Made by a program: the position numbers and the translations under genes
Shown here: one piece after another, positions 18,816 through 27,918 of the stretch
Layout of the letters: the number at the start of each line of letters is the position of its first letter
Position numbering within the stretch: the stretch's first letter is position 1
NCBI GenBank assembly: GCA_012103535.1
Contig: WLWQ01000003.1
Span: 248,001 to 312,000, forward strand
Source of the DNA: Pseudomonadales bacterium
GTDB taxonomy: Bacteria; Pseudomonadota; Gammaproteobacteria; Pseudomonadales; Pseudohongiellaceae
Reading direction: 5' to 3'
DNA: 64,000 bases
Notes under the pieces: model-generated
The model's database searches: none
Seen by the model: the letters and a program-made list of their open reading frames with translations, nothing else
Told to the model about the DNA's origin: nothing

Positions 18816-20054
18816 ATGCTTAGAATAGCACTCGTCTCATTGGGGATATTGCTGGCAAGCTGCAGCAATGAAGAGCAACCCAGCACAGTAACTGGCGCTA
18901 ATGGTTCCGCCATTGGAGAAATTCCTCTCGCCCTGGATCCGGTACTCGATACTCCAGTGCGCGGCATCATGGTTGGCTATCTGAATCAGATCGAAACCGA
19001 CTATGATGCCCTCGCCAGTGAGCTCAATAACTTTGAGAATCGGGTGGGTGAATTTCTCGATGATCCGCAAACTTCCACAATGAATGCGATGCGCAGTGGC
19101 TGGCTTAATGCACATTCGAGCTATGAGCTAACCACACTCCACCGTTATTTTGCGGATCTGATTCTGACAGAAGAAGATTCACTGGCGCTGTATCAGCTGC
19201 AATATCAGATGAATCATTGGCCGATACTACCCGGCTATGTCGACTATGTTGCGGGTTATGCAGACAGTGGCATCGTCAATGACATTAACGTCAGTTTGGA
19301 TATTCCTACTTTGCAACAACAACACGGTGCTTTCGATCTGGCAGAAGCTTCGTTGGGATTTCACGTATTGGAATTTTTAGTTTGGGGAGAAAATTTGAAT
19401 CGCCAGTCGGAGCGCCCTGCCAGTGATTATTTTGTAATTACCGAGCTAAATTCCGCCGAAATTGAGGGCGGGATGGAACTGGAACAATTAAGTAATAACC
19501 GCAGAAGACAAATGTTGGTGTTGAATACTCAATCTCTCATCGCAGATTTTAATAAGAGTCGAGAAATCTGGTCTTTGGGCAGTGAAAATCTTCGTACCAA
19601 TCTTACTGATATGAATAGCACTGAGATTGTCATTGTATTGTTGGAAGCGATGACCGGCATGCTAACTGAAGAGATGTTGGTGCGGTCACTGTATCCTTTA
19701 CTCAATGGTGAATATGGGGAGAGTATTCAGTCGCCATACAGTAGTTCAACACAAAATGCGGTTTCGGCTCAATTGAGTAGTGTCGAGCGATTGCTGTTGG
19801 AAACAACCACCGATGGTGGCGGAAGTCTCGACACAGTATTAGTTGCTCTATCCAATGATTTCGAAGAATTCTTTTACCAGAATTTTGATGCGAGCAAGGA
19901 ATGTCTGGTTTTACTCTACAGTACGCTCGAAATCCCAGAAGACACAAACGTAACAGCGGAAGCAGAATTTGAAACTGTGGAATGCATTAACTTGCTTACT
20001 AACATGATTGATAATATAGAACAGATAAAGATCACTCTCTCCAATCCAATTTAA
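18816..20054 (+). CDS. Imelysin-like (peptidase M75 family) lipoprotein
   Basis: The protein has 412 residues. The N-terminus IALVSLGILLASCSN is a lipoprotein signal with the cysteine at about residue 16. The body is helical and contains the family GxHxxE signature as GFHVLEFLVWG, preceded by a WLNAHSSYE helix. Imelysin-like proteins are often iron- or heme-regulated and sit in the periplasm or at the outer membrane; peptidase activity is doubtful for most, and many are thought to be involved in iron uptake. No iron-transport genes flank it here. The 3' end overlaps gcvR on the other strand by 4 bp. Confidence 0.84.
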   Translation: MLRIALVSLGILLASCSNEEQPSTVTGANGSAIGEIPLALDPVLDTPVRGIMVGYLNQIETDYDALASELNNFENRVGEFLDDPQTSTMNAMRSGWLNAHSSYELTTLHRYFADLILTEEDSLALYQLQYQMNHWPILPGYVDYVAGYADSGIVNDINVSLDIPTLQQQHGAFDLAEASLGFHVLEFLVWGENLNRQSERPASDYFVITELNSAEIEGGMELEQLSNNRRRQMLVLNTQSLIADFNKSREIWSLGSENLRTNLTDMNSTEIVIVLLEAMTGMLTEEMLVRSLYPLLNGEYGESIQSPYSSSTQNAVSAQLSSVERLLLETTTDGGGSLDTVLVALSNDFEEFFYQNFDASKECLVLLYSTLEIPEDTNVTAEAEFETVECINLLTNMIDNIEQIKITLSNPI

Positions 20055-20563
20055 CTCAATTGCATCTCTACAATTAAATCATCCGCCAGACGTTCAATTT
20101 CCTGCTGCAATACATCTAATTCCATACCTACTGGTACTTTTAGATTAGCTTTGGCCTTAAACAATATTTCGCTGGACATGGGCGCTGGTGCGCATTCGGT
20201 AGATAGTTGCTCAACATTGACGGACATACTGGCCAGAGCATGGGATATTTCGCGAATAATTCCGGGCCGGTCGTTTCCAATTAGATTCAGCTCTACCGTC
20301 TGCGGCGATTCAATTTCAATATCAGAGTCGACTCGCTCAATAACTAGTTTCAATTGGTCGGAGATGCCGTCGAGTGCTGCAATGAGTTTTTCAGCGTCGC
20401 TGTCGTTAACACTGACGCGAAGAATACCGGCAAACTTGCCCGCCAGTTGCGACATGCTACTTTCCAACCAATTGCCGGAATTGTCCGCTATTACTTCTGC
20501 CAGCGACTCCACCAAACCTGGTTTGTCCTGGCCAATTGCAGTGAGTACTAAATAGGTCGTCAT
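20051..20563 (-). CDS. gcvR: GcvR-like double ACT-domain regulator
   Basis: The protein has 170 residues and two ACT domains. Each begins with the ligand-type motif GQDKPGLVESLAEVI (about residues 11-25) and GNDRPGIIREISHAL (about 97-111). GcvR proteins bind glycine and modulate the activator GcvA, controlling the glycine cleavage operon in enterobacteria; that operon lies 26 kb away at 46532-51130. No GcvA is in the window, so regulation by this pair is inference. The gene ends 8 bp from the polB start region on the same strand. Confidence 0.85.
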   Translation of the reverse strand: MTTYLVLTAIGQDKPGLVESLAEVIADNSGNWLESSMSQLAGKFAGILRVSVNDSDAEKLIAALDGISDQLKLVIERVDSDIEIESPQTVELNLIGNDRPGIIREISHALASMSVNVEQLSTECAPAPMSSEILFKAKANLKVPVGMELDVLQQEIERLADDLIVEMQLS

Positions 20564-20571
20564 GTATTACC

Positions 20572-22956
20572 TCAAAAAAGCCCAATTTGTTGATTAAAGA
20601 TGTCGTCCATTGAAGATGATTTAAAGACTAGTATGGAATCTGCTATGGGCGCTAATTGTTTCTCGATGTAGAAATCGTAATCGATAGGAGCCTGACGATA
20701 AAGGCGAGGTTCTGGACCACTGGTGGTCATTATATATTCGATCCAGCCACCGGATTTATACAGACTCGGCAAATTCTTTTCCGCGCGAATGGATTCGGCT
20801 TTACGTGCTGCCTGGACATGGGGAGGAACGTTCTTTACATAGTCATCCAATTTTCTGCGCAGTCGCTTTCTTAAAACTAGCTCGTCCTCGAATTGCCCAT
20901 CTAGAAGCTGACTTACTAGTTTCTTCACATACTCTTCGAACGGTTCGTCCAGAAATATTTTCCTGTAAAGCACTTGTTGAAATTCTCTTGCCAGCGGTGA
21001 CCAATCACTGCGCACGGTTTCCAAGCCTTTGAATTGAATTTGATCCTCATCGATCAGACCAGCATAGCGTTTTTTACTGCCGGCATCTGACCCACGCACC
21101 GTCGGCATTAAAAACTTTCGATAGTGGGTTTCAAACTCCATCTCAAGGAAACTGCTAATACCGTGCTCTTCACGCAGCTTATCTCGCCACCATTTATTCA
21201 TGCCTGCAGCCAGTTCATTACCAATATCAGCTACCTTCTCTGTCTCTACATCTCCTAGCAATACAAAAACGGAATCTGTGTCGCCATAGATAACCTGATA
21301 ACCGACTTCTTCAATGTATTTTTTACTCTGAATAATTATCTCGTGGCCGCGTTTAGTAATTGAACTTACCAAACGTGAATCGAAGAAGCGGCATCCAGTA
21401 GTGCCCAAAACACCGTAGAAGGAATTCATAATAATTTTGATGGCTTGCGACAGCACGTCATTGTTTCTCGCTTTAGCCTGATCCCGAGCCGCCCACAAAT
21501 TTTCAATAAGCTCAGGCAATATGTATTCACTCCGCGAAAATTTGCCACCGTCATAACCTTCGATCGCATCATCATCCTTTAGTCCTTCTATGAGTCCTAA
21601 TGGATCAACGTGAAAACTGCGGATGATGCTGGGGTACAGGCTTTTGAAATCCAGAACGATGACATTGTCATGGATACCTGGAATGGACTGCATGACGTAA
21701 CCACCGGGACTAATGTTGGTTGATTCCAATTGATCTAACGCCGGAGCAACATAACCTTTTCTATGCAAACGCGGTAAATAAAGAAAATCGATAGCGGCAA
21801 CTGAACCGCCGTAGCGATCCAGTTCCAAGCCGGTTAGTTGACTGCGCTCAATCGCAAAGCCCAATAGGTTTTCCTGCTCGAAGATGTCCCAAACCAGGCG
21901 GCAGTCTTCAAGATTGTAATTCGCCAATGCCTCCTTATCTTCATGAAAAAGCCTGGTGATTTCCTCACCCCGCTGGTCAACATCTTCGACAAGCTTGCCT
22001 CTGTTGAGCAAAAGTCTGGAGACATATTCCAAAGAGAAGTTTTCAAACTGATAAGTCGCAGACCGCATCAGTTCTATGCCGTCTAATACAACTCGGCCGG
22101 GAACGAGTGCGTAGAAGCGCTGCTCACTATCTCTGGATTGACGCCATCTGATCAACTCCTGATTCCTTCCCAGAGCGAGTTTAACTCCAAACTTGTCGGC
22201 AAAATCCTGCAAACTTCTGAGATCAAAATTAACAACGTTCCAGCCCATTAGAACGTCGGGGTCGAGTTCAGCTACTTTCTGCACAAACGCATTCAGCAAT
22301 TGTTTTTCATCGGCGAGAAAGTTCAGTTCATAGTTGAGATTGTCATCATTCTTGATAGAACGATTTTCACCGGAACCAACTATTAGTACAGTTGCGCTTG
22401 AACTGGAATAGATCGCGATGGAGTACAGGTGATTTACTCCATAATCAGTTTCTATATCAATTGAAATTGCGTCTAGGTTAGGTCGGTAGTCGTCTGCTAT
22501 AAGTCTGGCGTTGACTAGATTCTTAAAAGATCCGTTGTCTTGCAATTCACTCTGAATACTTACCCCACCAGTTAAGAAGCGTTCCATCAAATAGCGGTCG
22601 GTGGGTTTTATATCCGCTTCCAGCAAGTGCACATCTCGTATTCCCAGCCGGTCTCGATTATCGAACAAATTTCTTTGACTGGAAAAATACAAAGCCGATA
22701 CGGGAGCACCGGCGAAATTGGAAAGCTCGGTACGATTTATACGCCATCCTTTTTGTCGGCCCAGGATTGTTTCGACTTCTGCTGTTTGTTCACTGGGGAA
22801 AAAGCATACTGCTTCTTGTTTAGTTAGATGTAATCGAAGCGGTCCTGAATCCGAAACAAACCAAAACACCAACTCCAATCCAGCGTTGGTTTCCAACCAT
22901 TGCCGAGTAAGAAGAAAAGCGTTTAGAGAGGCGAATTTTTCGGAGACTGCAGTCAC
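20572..22956 (-). CDS. polB: DNA polymerase II
   Basis: The protein has 794 residues, the normal size of family B DNA polymerase II. The proofreading exonuclease motifs are ISIDIETDYG, MGWNVVNFDLRSL and the later YNLEDCRLVWDIF. Polymerase motifs A, B and C are VLDFKSLYPSIIRSF, KIIMNSFYGVLG and VIYGDTDSVFVL, all with catalytic aspartates. Pol II is a DNA-damage-inducible polymerase used for restart and translesion synthesis. I do not see a clear LexA box upstream. It is 9 bp upstream of gcvR on the same strand. Confidence 0.97.
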   Translation of the reverse strand: MTAVSEKFASLNAFLLTRQWLETNAGLELVFWFVSDSGPLRLHLTKQEAVCFFPSEQTAEVETILGRQKGWRINRTELSNFAGAPVSALYFSSQRNLFDNRDRLGIRDVHLLEADIKPTDRYLMERFLTGGVSIQSELQDNGSFKNLVNARLIADDYRPNLDAISIDIETDYGVNHLYSIAIYSSSSATVLIVGSGENRSIKNDDNLNYELNFLADEKQLLNAFVQKVAELDPDVLMGWNVVNFDLRSLQDFADKFGVKLALGRNQELIRWRQSRDSEQRFYALVPGRVVLDGIELMRSATYQFENFSLEYVSRLLLNRGKLVEDVDQRGEEITRLFHEDKEALANYNLEDCRLVWDIFEQENLLGFAIERSQLTGLELDRYGGSVAAIDFLYLPRLHRKGYVAPALDQLESTNISPGGYVMQSIPGIHDNVIVLDFKSLYPSIIRSFHVDPLGLIEGLKDDDAIEGYDGGKFSRSEYILPELIENLWAARDQAKARNNDVLSQAIKIIMNSFYGVLGTTGCRFFDSRLVSSITKRGHEIIIQSKKYIEEVGYQVIYGDTDSVFVLLGDVETEKVADIGNELAAGMNKWWRDKLREEHGISSFLEMEFETHYRKFLMPTVRGSDAGSKKRYAGLIDEDQIQFKGLETVRSDWSPLAREFQQVLYRKIFLDEPFEEYVKKLVSQLLDGQFEDELVLRKRLRRKLDDYVKNVPPHVQAARKAESIRAEKNLPSLYKSGGWIEYIMTTSGPEPRLYRQAPIDYDFYIEKQLAPIADSILVFKSSSMDDIFNQQIGLF

Positions 22957-22970
22957 GTCTCCAGAATACT

Positions 22971-23017
22971 AAGGGACCATTCTAATTACCATGAGTTGGT
23001 AATCAGAATGTTCCTTT
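22971..23017. repeat. Long imperfect hairpin between sulfite-oxidase-like gene and polB
   Basis: An inverted repeat of about 21 pairs (22971-22991 with 22997-23017) with two mismatches and a 5-base loop TGAGT lies in the 73-bp gap. It follows the stop of the molybdoenzyme gene on the minus strand and precedes the polB start. It could terminate the upstream transcript, but neither side carries a strong T run, so it may rather be an mRNA-stabilising or protein-binding hairpin. Confidence 0.6.
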
Positions 23018-23029
23018 GAGATCAGCAGA

Positions 23030-24196
23030 TTAAATAGTTACTTGTCGTGGAAATTGTCCGAAGTCTTCCCAGAAACTCACTTTCTCAGGAAGTTGATCAT
23101 TAGTAGGTTGCACATTGCCGTCGATATCAGTAACCCTCGACACGATGGTATGTTCACCCGAGCTTGGGTTATCCCAATCGAAACTCCACAATTTCCAGGA
23201 GTACTTGGTATTACGTGGATTAAGTTGTGCGCGCTGCCATGGTCCGTCATCAACTTTCACTTCGACACTTTCCAATGGTGTTCCATCGTTAAGCACGAAA
23301 CCTTGAATCGTGAAATTACTGCCGCTTTCTACAACTCTAACAATGGCAGATTTCAAATTGAGCGTGGTAACTGAATTCTCTACCCAGCGCTCAACGCCAC
23401 CAACGTTATCTCGTTTTAGAGTTACATAGTCTCGCCCCATAAAGCGACCCATATAACGAGTGTCTTGAACGTGGATTTGAGTTAGCCATTTTACATTTGC
23501 TACACCATACCAACCTGGCACGACCAGACGCAACGGCTTGCCATGATAATGAGGCAAGGGCTCCCCATTCATTTCAAATGCAAGCATGTTTTCTGGACGC
23601 ATTGCGTCTTCGATGGACAAGCTACGCGCGAAAGCTTTATCAACTTCTCTACCACGTATTTCTTCCTGTGCAATATCAGCTGCAAAAAACACAATTTCTT
23701 TTGCGCCATCTTGAATGCCAGCGCGTTCAAGAATGCTGCTTAGAGTTGGACCACGCCAATTTGCGTTGCCTATTAATCCATAGAGAAGACGTTGGCTATT
23801 TCCGCCACACTCAAAACCAACTTGTTGCTCGATTACATCACCATTCATTAAATCACTGAGGGATAAATCGAGTTCGTTGTCCACCATCCCGGTGACTTTC
23901 AAACGATAAGAGTCATTGTTAACTTCAGGCTGCCCATAATGTTGAACTAGATAGAAGTCATCGTTTGACGTAAAGAAATTGGTGATTTCTCTCGTATCCT
24001 GCCAATGTGTGGTATTTGGCTGAATGGGCCGCCACTGAAAAGCTTCGGAAGCATCATCAGTAAACGGAACTAATCTCTCACCTTGCGCCAGGGCAGGAAA
24101 AAGTAAGTTAGGGGCTATCGCTGCACCTGCAGCTAGGACACCTGTACCAAGTGCACCTTTAAGGACTTTGCGTCGACCATTATCTTCGGGATTCAT
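23030..24196 (-). CDS. Tat-exported sulfite-oxidase-family molybdopterin enzyme
   Basis: The protein has 388 residues. The N-terminus GRRKVLKGALGTG is a twin-arginine signal with cleavage expected after FPALA. The molybdopterin domain has the cofactor-ligating cysteine in VGFECGGNSQR (about C130), the arginine/histidine-rich segment LPHYHGKPLRLVVPGWYG and TQIHVQDTRYMG; a C-terminal immunoglobulin-like dimerisation domain follows with VEVKVDDGPWQRA. It belongs with the SorA/SoxC/YedY-like family and would act in the periplasm, probably oxidising sulfite or a related substrate. No cytochrome c partner gene is adjacent, so the electron acceptor is unknown. Confidence 0.9.
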   Translation of the reverse strand: MNPEDNGRRKVLKGALGTGVLAAGAAIAPNLLFPALAQGERLVPFTDDASEAFQWRPIQPNTTHWQDTREITNFFTSNDDFYLVQHYGQPEVNNDSYRLKVTGMVDNELDLSLSDLMNGDVIEQQVGFECGGNSQRLLYGLIGNANWRGPTLSSILERAGIQDGAKEIVFFAADIAQEEIRGREVDKAFARSLSIEDAMRPENMLAFEMNGEPLPHYHGKPLRLVVPGWYGVANVKWLTQIHVQDTRYMGRFMGRDYVTLKRDNVGGVERWVENSVTTLNLKSAIVRVVESGSNFTIQGFVLNDGTPLESVEVKVDDGPWQRAQLNPRNTKYSWKLWSFDWDNPSSGEHTIVSRVTDIDGNVQPTNDQLPEKVSFWEDFGQFPRQVTI

Positions 24197-24308
24197 TGTT
24201 TTTATCTCTCTTCAGGGCCGAATTTCTGTCGAAGCTTCGGCGTCGTAAAGTGTGGAATAAGTCGATAAACTTTATCACAACCGGCAGGCTTGTTCCCATC
24301 AAGAGTTG

Positions 24309-24554
24309 TCAGGTCAACGAATCTATCTCTTCTTTTAGCTGATACTCTTTTCCAGTAACAATTTTCTCGAGTACTTGAACACGCTGTTCAAGTGCCTCAG
24401 TTCGTTCCTTCAGAGATTTATTTTCTTTCGATAAGTCCATCTCCAGATCATCAACACCGGCTTTAAAGCGCTCGGTCTTGTGCTGCATATAGACACTGAA
24501 TGCTATGAAAGAAAAAACGATGGCAACTATTAGAACCCCAGTAAAATCATCCAT
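24309..24554 (-). CDS. Small single-pass coiled-coil membrane protein (PspB-like)
   Basis: The protein has 81 residues: a hydrophobic N-terminal segment VLIVAIVFSFIAFSVYM (about 7-23) followed by a charged coiled coil to the end. The C-terminal LEQRVQVLEKIVTG resembles the C-terminal helix of PspB, and length and topology fit, but the proof is thin and no pspA or pspC gene is near. It could be any small coiled-coil membrane protein. It sits alone, with its own start ATG at 24554. Confidence 0.6.
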   Translation of the reverse strand: MDDFTGVLIVAIVFSFIAFSVYMQHKTERFKAGVDDLEMDLSKENKSLKERTEALEQRVQVLEKIVTGKEYQLKEEIDSLT

Positions 24555-24853
24555 TTATTAATCTCGCGCTTGTAGTTTATTGATCCAGGCAAAAAAAACG
24601 ATTCTGATCTAACTTTTAAGTAACCTGGTGTTTAATTTTCAGCTTTTAGTCTGTTGGTATGCAAACTCGCTATCTAGCGATGCTTACTCTGGTTGTTTGC
24701 AAATAACGACTGCAAACTTCAGGCCAGTTTAAATTCCACGTTTTTTCAGTAACTTAGGAATATCTGCCAAAAATAGCTTTGGTTTTTCTGCCAATTGGTC
24801 GCCAACTTTACCAGGTAATTAAGATCTGGCTCACTAAATAGAAGTACGCCGTA
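24555..24853. other. Intergenic region without recognised feature
   Basis: About 300 bases between two divergent genes. I see no open frame worth calling, terminator or repeat. Three short GCAAAC/TTTGCA-type motifs recur, which could be chance in AT-rich sequence. It must hold the promoters of both neighbours, but no element stands out. Confidence 0.5.
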
Positions 24854-25336
24854 ATGGGTCAATACAATCTTCGTCAGCATTTATCAACCATAACTCCGGC
24901 TTCCACCCTGTCGCGGTTTATTGGCCCTATCGACAATTGCAGCGATACGGTTTGGGGCCAATTGACTGATTTCTCCAACTGGTCCACCTGGTCCAGTCAA
25001 ATCCAATCTGTTGAGCGCCTGGACGCCGGTTCTGTGGGAAGAGGCAGTGTTTTGGCGGTGTCGATCCGAAACAGCGTTCAGCACTGGCAGATCGAGTATT
25101 GGAATCCAGGCAAGCGCGTGGATTTTATTATTGAATACAATGGCAGGCGCAGTGGCTACAGTTTTGTGTTTAATGGGCCCAGTGACGAACAGCACGTCGA
25201 ACTTCGACTGCAAATGGAGTTCGAATATTCTGGGCTGCGTAGTTTGGTGAGTGGTTTTTTATCCAGATTGGAAAGAAAAAAGGCTATGCGCTTGTTTGAA
25301 GAATTTGTTTCATACATTCAGGAATTGAGCACATAG
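24854..25336 (+). CDS. SRPBCC/polyketide-cyclase-like lipid-binding-fold protein
   Basis: The protein has 160 residues with the START/SRPBCC pattern: a leading strand and helix pair with VWGQLTDFSNWSTWSSQIQSVERL, then a long antiparallel sheet (GRGSVLAVSIRNSVQHWQIEYWNPGKRVDF) and a C-terminal amphipathic helix. Such proteins bind hydrophobic ligands in a deep cavity; the ligand here is unknown. It stands alone between two intergenic gaps. Confidence 0.75.
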   Translation: MGQYNLRQHLSTITPASTLSRFIGPIDNCSDTVWGQLTDFSNWSTWSSQIQSVERLDAGSVGRGSVLAVSIRNSVQHWQIEYWNPGKRVDFIIEYNGRRSGYSFVFNGPSDEQHVELRLQMEFEYSGLRSLVSGFLSRLERKKAMRLFEEFVSYIQELST

Positions 25337-25351
25337 TATTGTTACGAACTT

Positions 25352-25371
25352 ATACACTATATATTGTGTAT
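25352..25371. promoter_or_regulatory. Palindrome upstream of the cyclase-like gene
   Basis: ATACAC (25352-25357) and GTGTAT (25366-25371) form an inverted repeat with an 8-base AT-rich spacer. It could be an operator or a weak terminator-like hairpin after the SRPBCC gene; there is no T run. Confidence 0.35.
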
Positions 25372-25467
25372 GGAGCGTTCTATAACATCAATAAATTGGG
25401 TTTGTAAGGGATCTGCGCACTAATAGTTCAAAATGCTACAACTAGCTGATTTTTAAGTACATTCTGT

Positions 25468-25473
25468 ATAATG
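25468..25473 (+). promoter_or_regulatory. Probable -10 element for the cyclase-like gene
   Basis: A perfect TATAAT lies 125 bases before the ATG at 25598. The -35 region is poor (CTGATT at suitable spacing), so the promoter may need an activator. Confidence 0.4.
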
Positions 25474-25483
25474 TGTGATGGGT

Positions 25484-25535
25484 CACAATACTGCTAGCTA
25501 TTTCTGTTATTTTCAGTCCAAATCACAATACTGCG
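25484..25535 (+). repeat. 12-bp direct repeats in the cyclase-like gene leader
   Basis: TCACAATACTGC occurs at 25484-25495 and again at 25524-25535, exactly 40 bp apart, just downstream of the TATAAT. Position and spacing (about four helical turns) would suit a regulator dimer or two sites on one DNA face. Confidence 0.6.
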
Positions 25536-25597
25536 AAGTCGCTCAAGTTTTGCAAACCTGACTGCAGTGCTAGCTACCAATATAAGAATAAGTAGGC

Positions 25598-27910
25598 ATG
25601 AGCTCAGAAGAAACACATAACATATATGACATGGTTGAGACAGAGCGGTCGATAAGTATATCGATCGATACTCTGTCTAAAGGTATTGATAATTACCACA
25701 TCGATGTCAGGTTAAGTAAGAAATTTACTTCTGAAGTAAAGAAACTTGTTGCACTCCTAATCTCACAGGTTGCCGTCCCTAAACCGAAGAACTGGGACAA
25801 CTCGCGACAATTCGAAAAACTTCGAAAGTGCTATCTTGATCTAGTAACAGTTCTGATTCACCGGGTTAAGACCGATCTTAAAGCCGATGAGATATGTTTT
25901 CTACAGTTTGCAACCATAAAGCATATCTTACAATTCTCGCGACAGAACCTGGATGATGAAATCCGTGAAGTAAAAGCCAAACTTTCTGAGAATCGCAACA
26001 AAGGTTCCTCCGAGGCACTGTCAACCGACCAGAGATTGTTTTGGTTAAAAAAGAACTACGACAATATTCTCTATAACGTAAACAAACAGATATTCAGTCA
26101 ATTGCAAAGAGTTGAAGATCGTCAGCTCGCTGTAGTTCGAAATCAGTTTCTCGGTGAGGACTATTCCTATGCCTCAAAGCTGATAATTAATCCCCTCCTT
26201 TATACATCTGAACTCAGCGCGCTGGCGTTGCTTCTCAATGAATTCAGTATGTGGAGTTGGAATGCAGAAGATTCGGGTTTTCTTGATCTGAATGAAAAAG
26301 TGGAGAAGCTGCTAAACAAGCGCATAAAGCAACATGAAATCCCTCCGCTTAATGCAACAGATTCCAAAGAGAGTGTGATTACAGAAATTCATGATGAACT
26401 TGGCGGACTTTTTGTTTTACAGGCCTATTTAGGACAGGCAGAGGACACCAAAGGAACAATAGCTGAGTCATTCAGCTGGTTCGAAATACCAGAAAACTTA
26501 GATTTACTTTTTGACATCCAGAAAAATACCGAGAAATTATCAAAATACCGCAAAGAGCACGGCTTAAAGAAATGGTGGAGTCGACGCGGCGATGTAAAAG
26601 GATTAGGAAAAACCTTAAAGGCATTTTCCAAACTTCTACGAAAAGAAAAAGTATTGCCGCAATTATTAGCGTCACATTACATGCGACGTTCACTTCACCC
26701 TACGATTCTTGAGTTTGTTGATTTAAAAATAGTTTGCCAATTCTTATCTGGAAACATTGAAACAGAGAAGGTGCAGGCAAGCATCACAGGCGGCAACCAG
26801 CTCTCTGTAGAACAAATTAGATCGCTTGAGATTCTGCGGGATAAAATACGAGAGCAAATAGCTAAAGCCGATGCTAAAGATTCCCTTAAGTTGTTATTGG
26901 ATTTCAGTCGCTTCCGCCAGCAGCTCAAATTCTTTCGCTTTGCCCACCGTGCATTTAACCGCATCAAGTTGCTCTCTTTAGAAGAAGACATCAAATTGTC
27001 GAAGAGTGCCGGCACTCTTTACATGATGCCAACCAGTGGAGAGATCGAAGAAGACGATGCCAAAATTGTGCATCACGCTATTCTCAAAGCCGATGTACGT
27101 GGCTCCACAACGGTAACTGACGAACTGCAGGCTAAAGGATTGAACCCTGCCTCATATTTCAGCATGCGATTCTTTAATCCGATTAACAAAATATTGGAAA
27201 CCTATGGGGCTAACAAAGTTTTCATCGAAGGCGATGCGATTATTCTCAGTTTCCTGGAATATGAACATGCGCCGCAACAGTGGTTCTCCGTTGCCCGCTC
27301 ATGTGGTTATGCCAAAGACATGTTGAAAATTACGGGCTCCAATAATCGCTATTCGACACAAATGGGATTACCACTGCTCGAATTGGGTGTCGGCATTTGC
27401 TACTCCAATGAAGCACCTCGCTTTCTTTATGATGGTGATCATCCAATCATGATCTCCGGTGCTATCGGCCTGGCAGATAGAATGTCAGGTTGCTCCTGGA
27501 ATCTTAGAGCTGCAATCAAAAAGAGTTTATTCAATGTTGATGTCCTGCAGATTGGCGAGGGCGATACAAAGAAGGGAGAGAAGGGGCAACACTATTTACG
27601 CTATAACGTGAATGGAATAAACATCGATGATCTTGCATTCAAGAAACTCAAGACAGAAATTCCGTTGAAGAGTTTGCGCATGAAGCTCAATGCGAAAGAC
27701 TACTTATTTCACGTGGGGCAGTACCCAGACATGAACGGCCGCAAGAAAGACCTGGTTATACGTGAAGGCAAAGTCGGCTTGTGGCTCGACAATGAAATCC
27801 ACGACGATCCGGACTCGGATGAAAGCTACTATGAAGTCGTGGTAAATCGGAAAGTCTTACCATTGGTATTAGAAGCCGCGGGCAAAAATCAGGTAGAAGT
27901 CGTAAATTAG
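25598..27910 (+). CDS. Large protein with a divergent class III nucleotide-cyclase-like domain
   Basis: The protein has 770 residues. The first 480 are helical, charged and unlike any family I recognise, with several coiled-coil stretches and no signal peptide or membrane segment. From about 493 a class III adenylyl/guanylyl cyclase-like domain appears: ILKADVRGSTTVTDEL carries the first metal aspartate (about D499) and FIEGDAIILSF the second (about D546), followed by GLADRMSGCSWNLRAAI, where the transition-state residues usually lie. Both metal aspartates are kept, so catalysis is possible, but the domain is too divergent for a claim about ATP or GTP. It is alone in its transcript; slyD is convergent 8 bp away. 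Confidence 0.72.
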   Translation: MSSEETHNIYDMVETERSISISIDTLSKGIDNYHIDVRLSKKFTSEVKKLVALLISQVAVPKPKNWDNSRQFEKLRKCYLDLVTVLIHRVKTDLKADEICFLQFATIKHILQFSRQNLDDEIREVKAKLSENRNKGSSEALSTDQRLFWLKKNYDNILYNVNKQIFSQLQRVEDRQLAVVRNQFLGEDYSYASKLIINPLLYTSELSALALLLNEFSMWSWNAEDSGFLDLNEKVEKLLNKRIKQHEIPPLNATDSKESVITEIHDELGGLFVLQAYLGQAEDTKGTIAESFSWFEIPENLDLLFDIQKNTEKLSKYRKEHGLKKWWSRRGDVKGLGKTLKAFSKLLRKEKVLPQLLASHYMRRSLHPTILEFVDLKIVCQFLSGNIETEKVQASITGGNQLSVEQIRSLEILRDKIREQIAKADAKDSLKLLLDFSRFRQQLKFFRFAHRAFNRIKLLSLEEDIKLSKSAGTLYMMPTSGEIEEDDAKIVHHAILKADVRGSTTVTDELQAKGLNPASYFSMRFFNPINKILETYGANKVFIEGDAIILSFLEYEHAPQQWFSVARSCGYAKDMLKITGSNNRYSTQMGLPLLELGVGICYSNEAPRFLYDGDHPIMISGAIGLADRMSGCSWNLRAAIKKSLFNVDVLQIGEGDTKKGEKGQHYLRYNVNGINIDDLAFKKLKTEIPLKSLRMKLNAKDYLFHVGQYPDMNGRKKDLVIREGKVGLWLDNEIHDDPDSDESYYEVVVNRKVLPLVLEAAGKNQVEVVN

Positions 27911-27918
27911 CAGATCCT

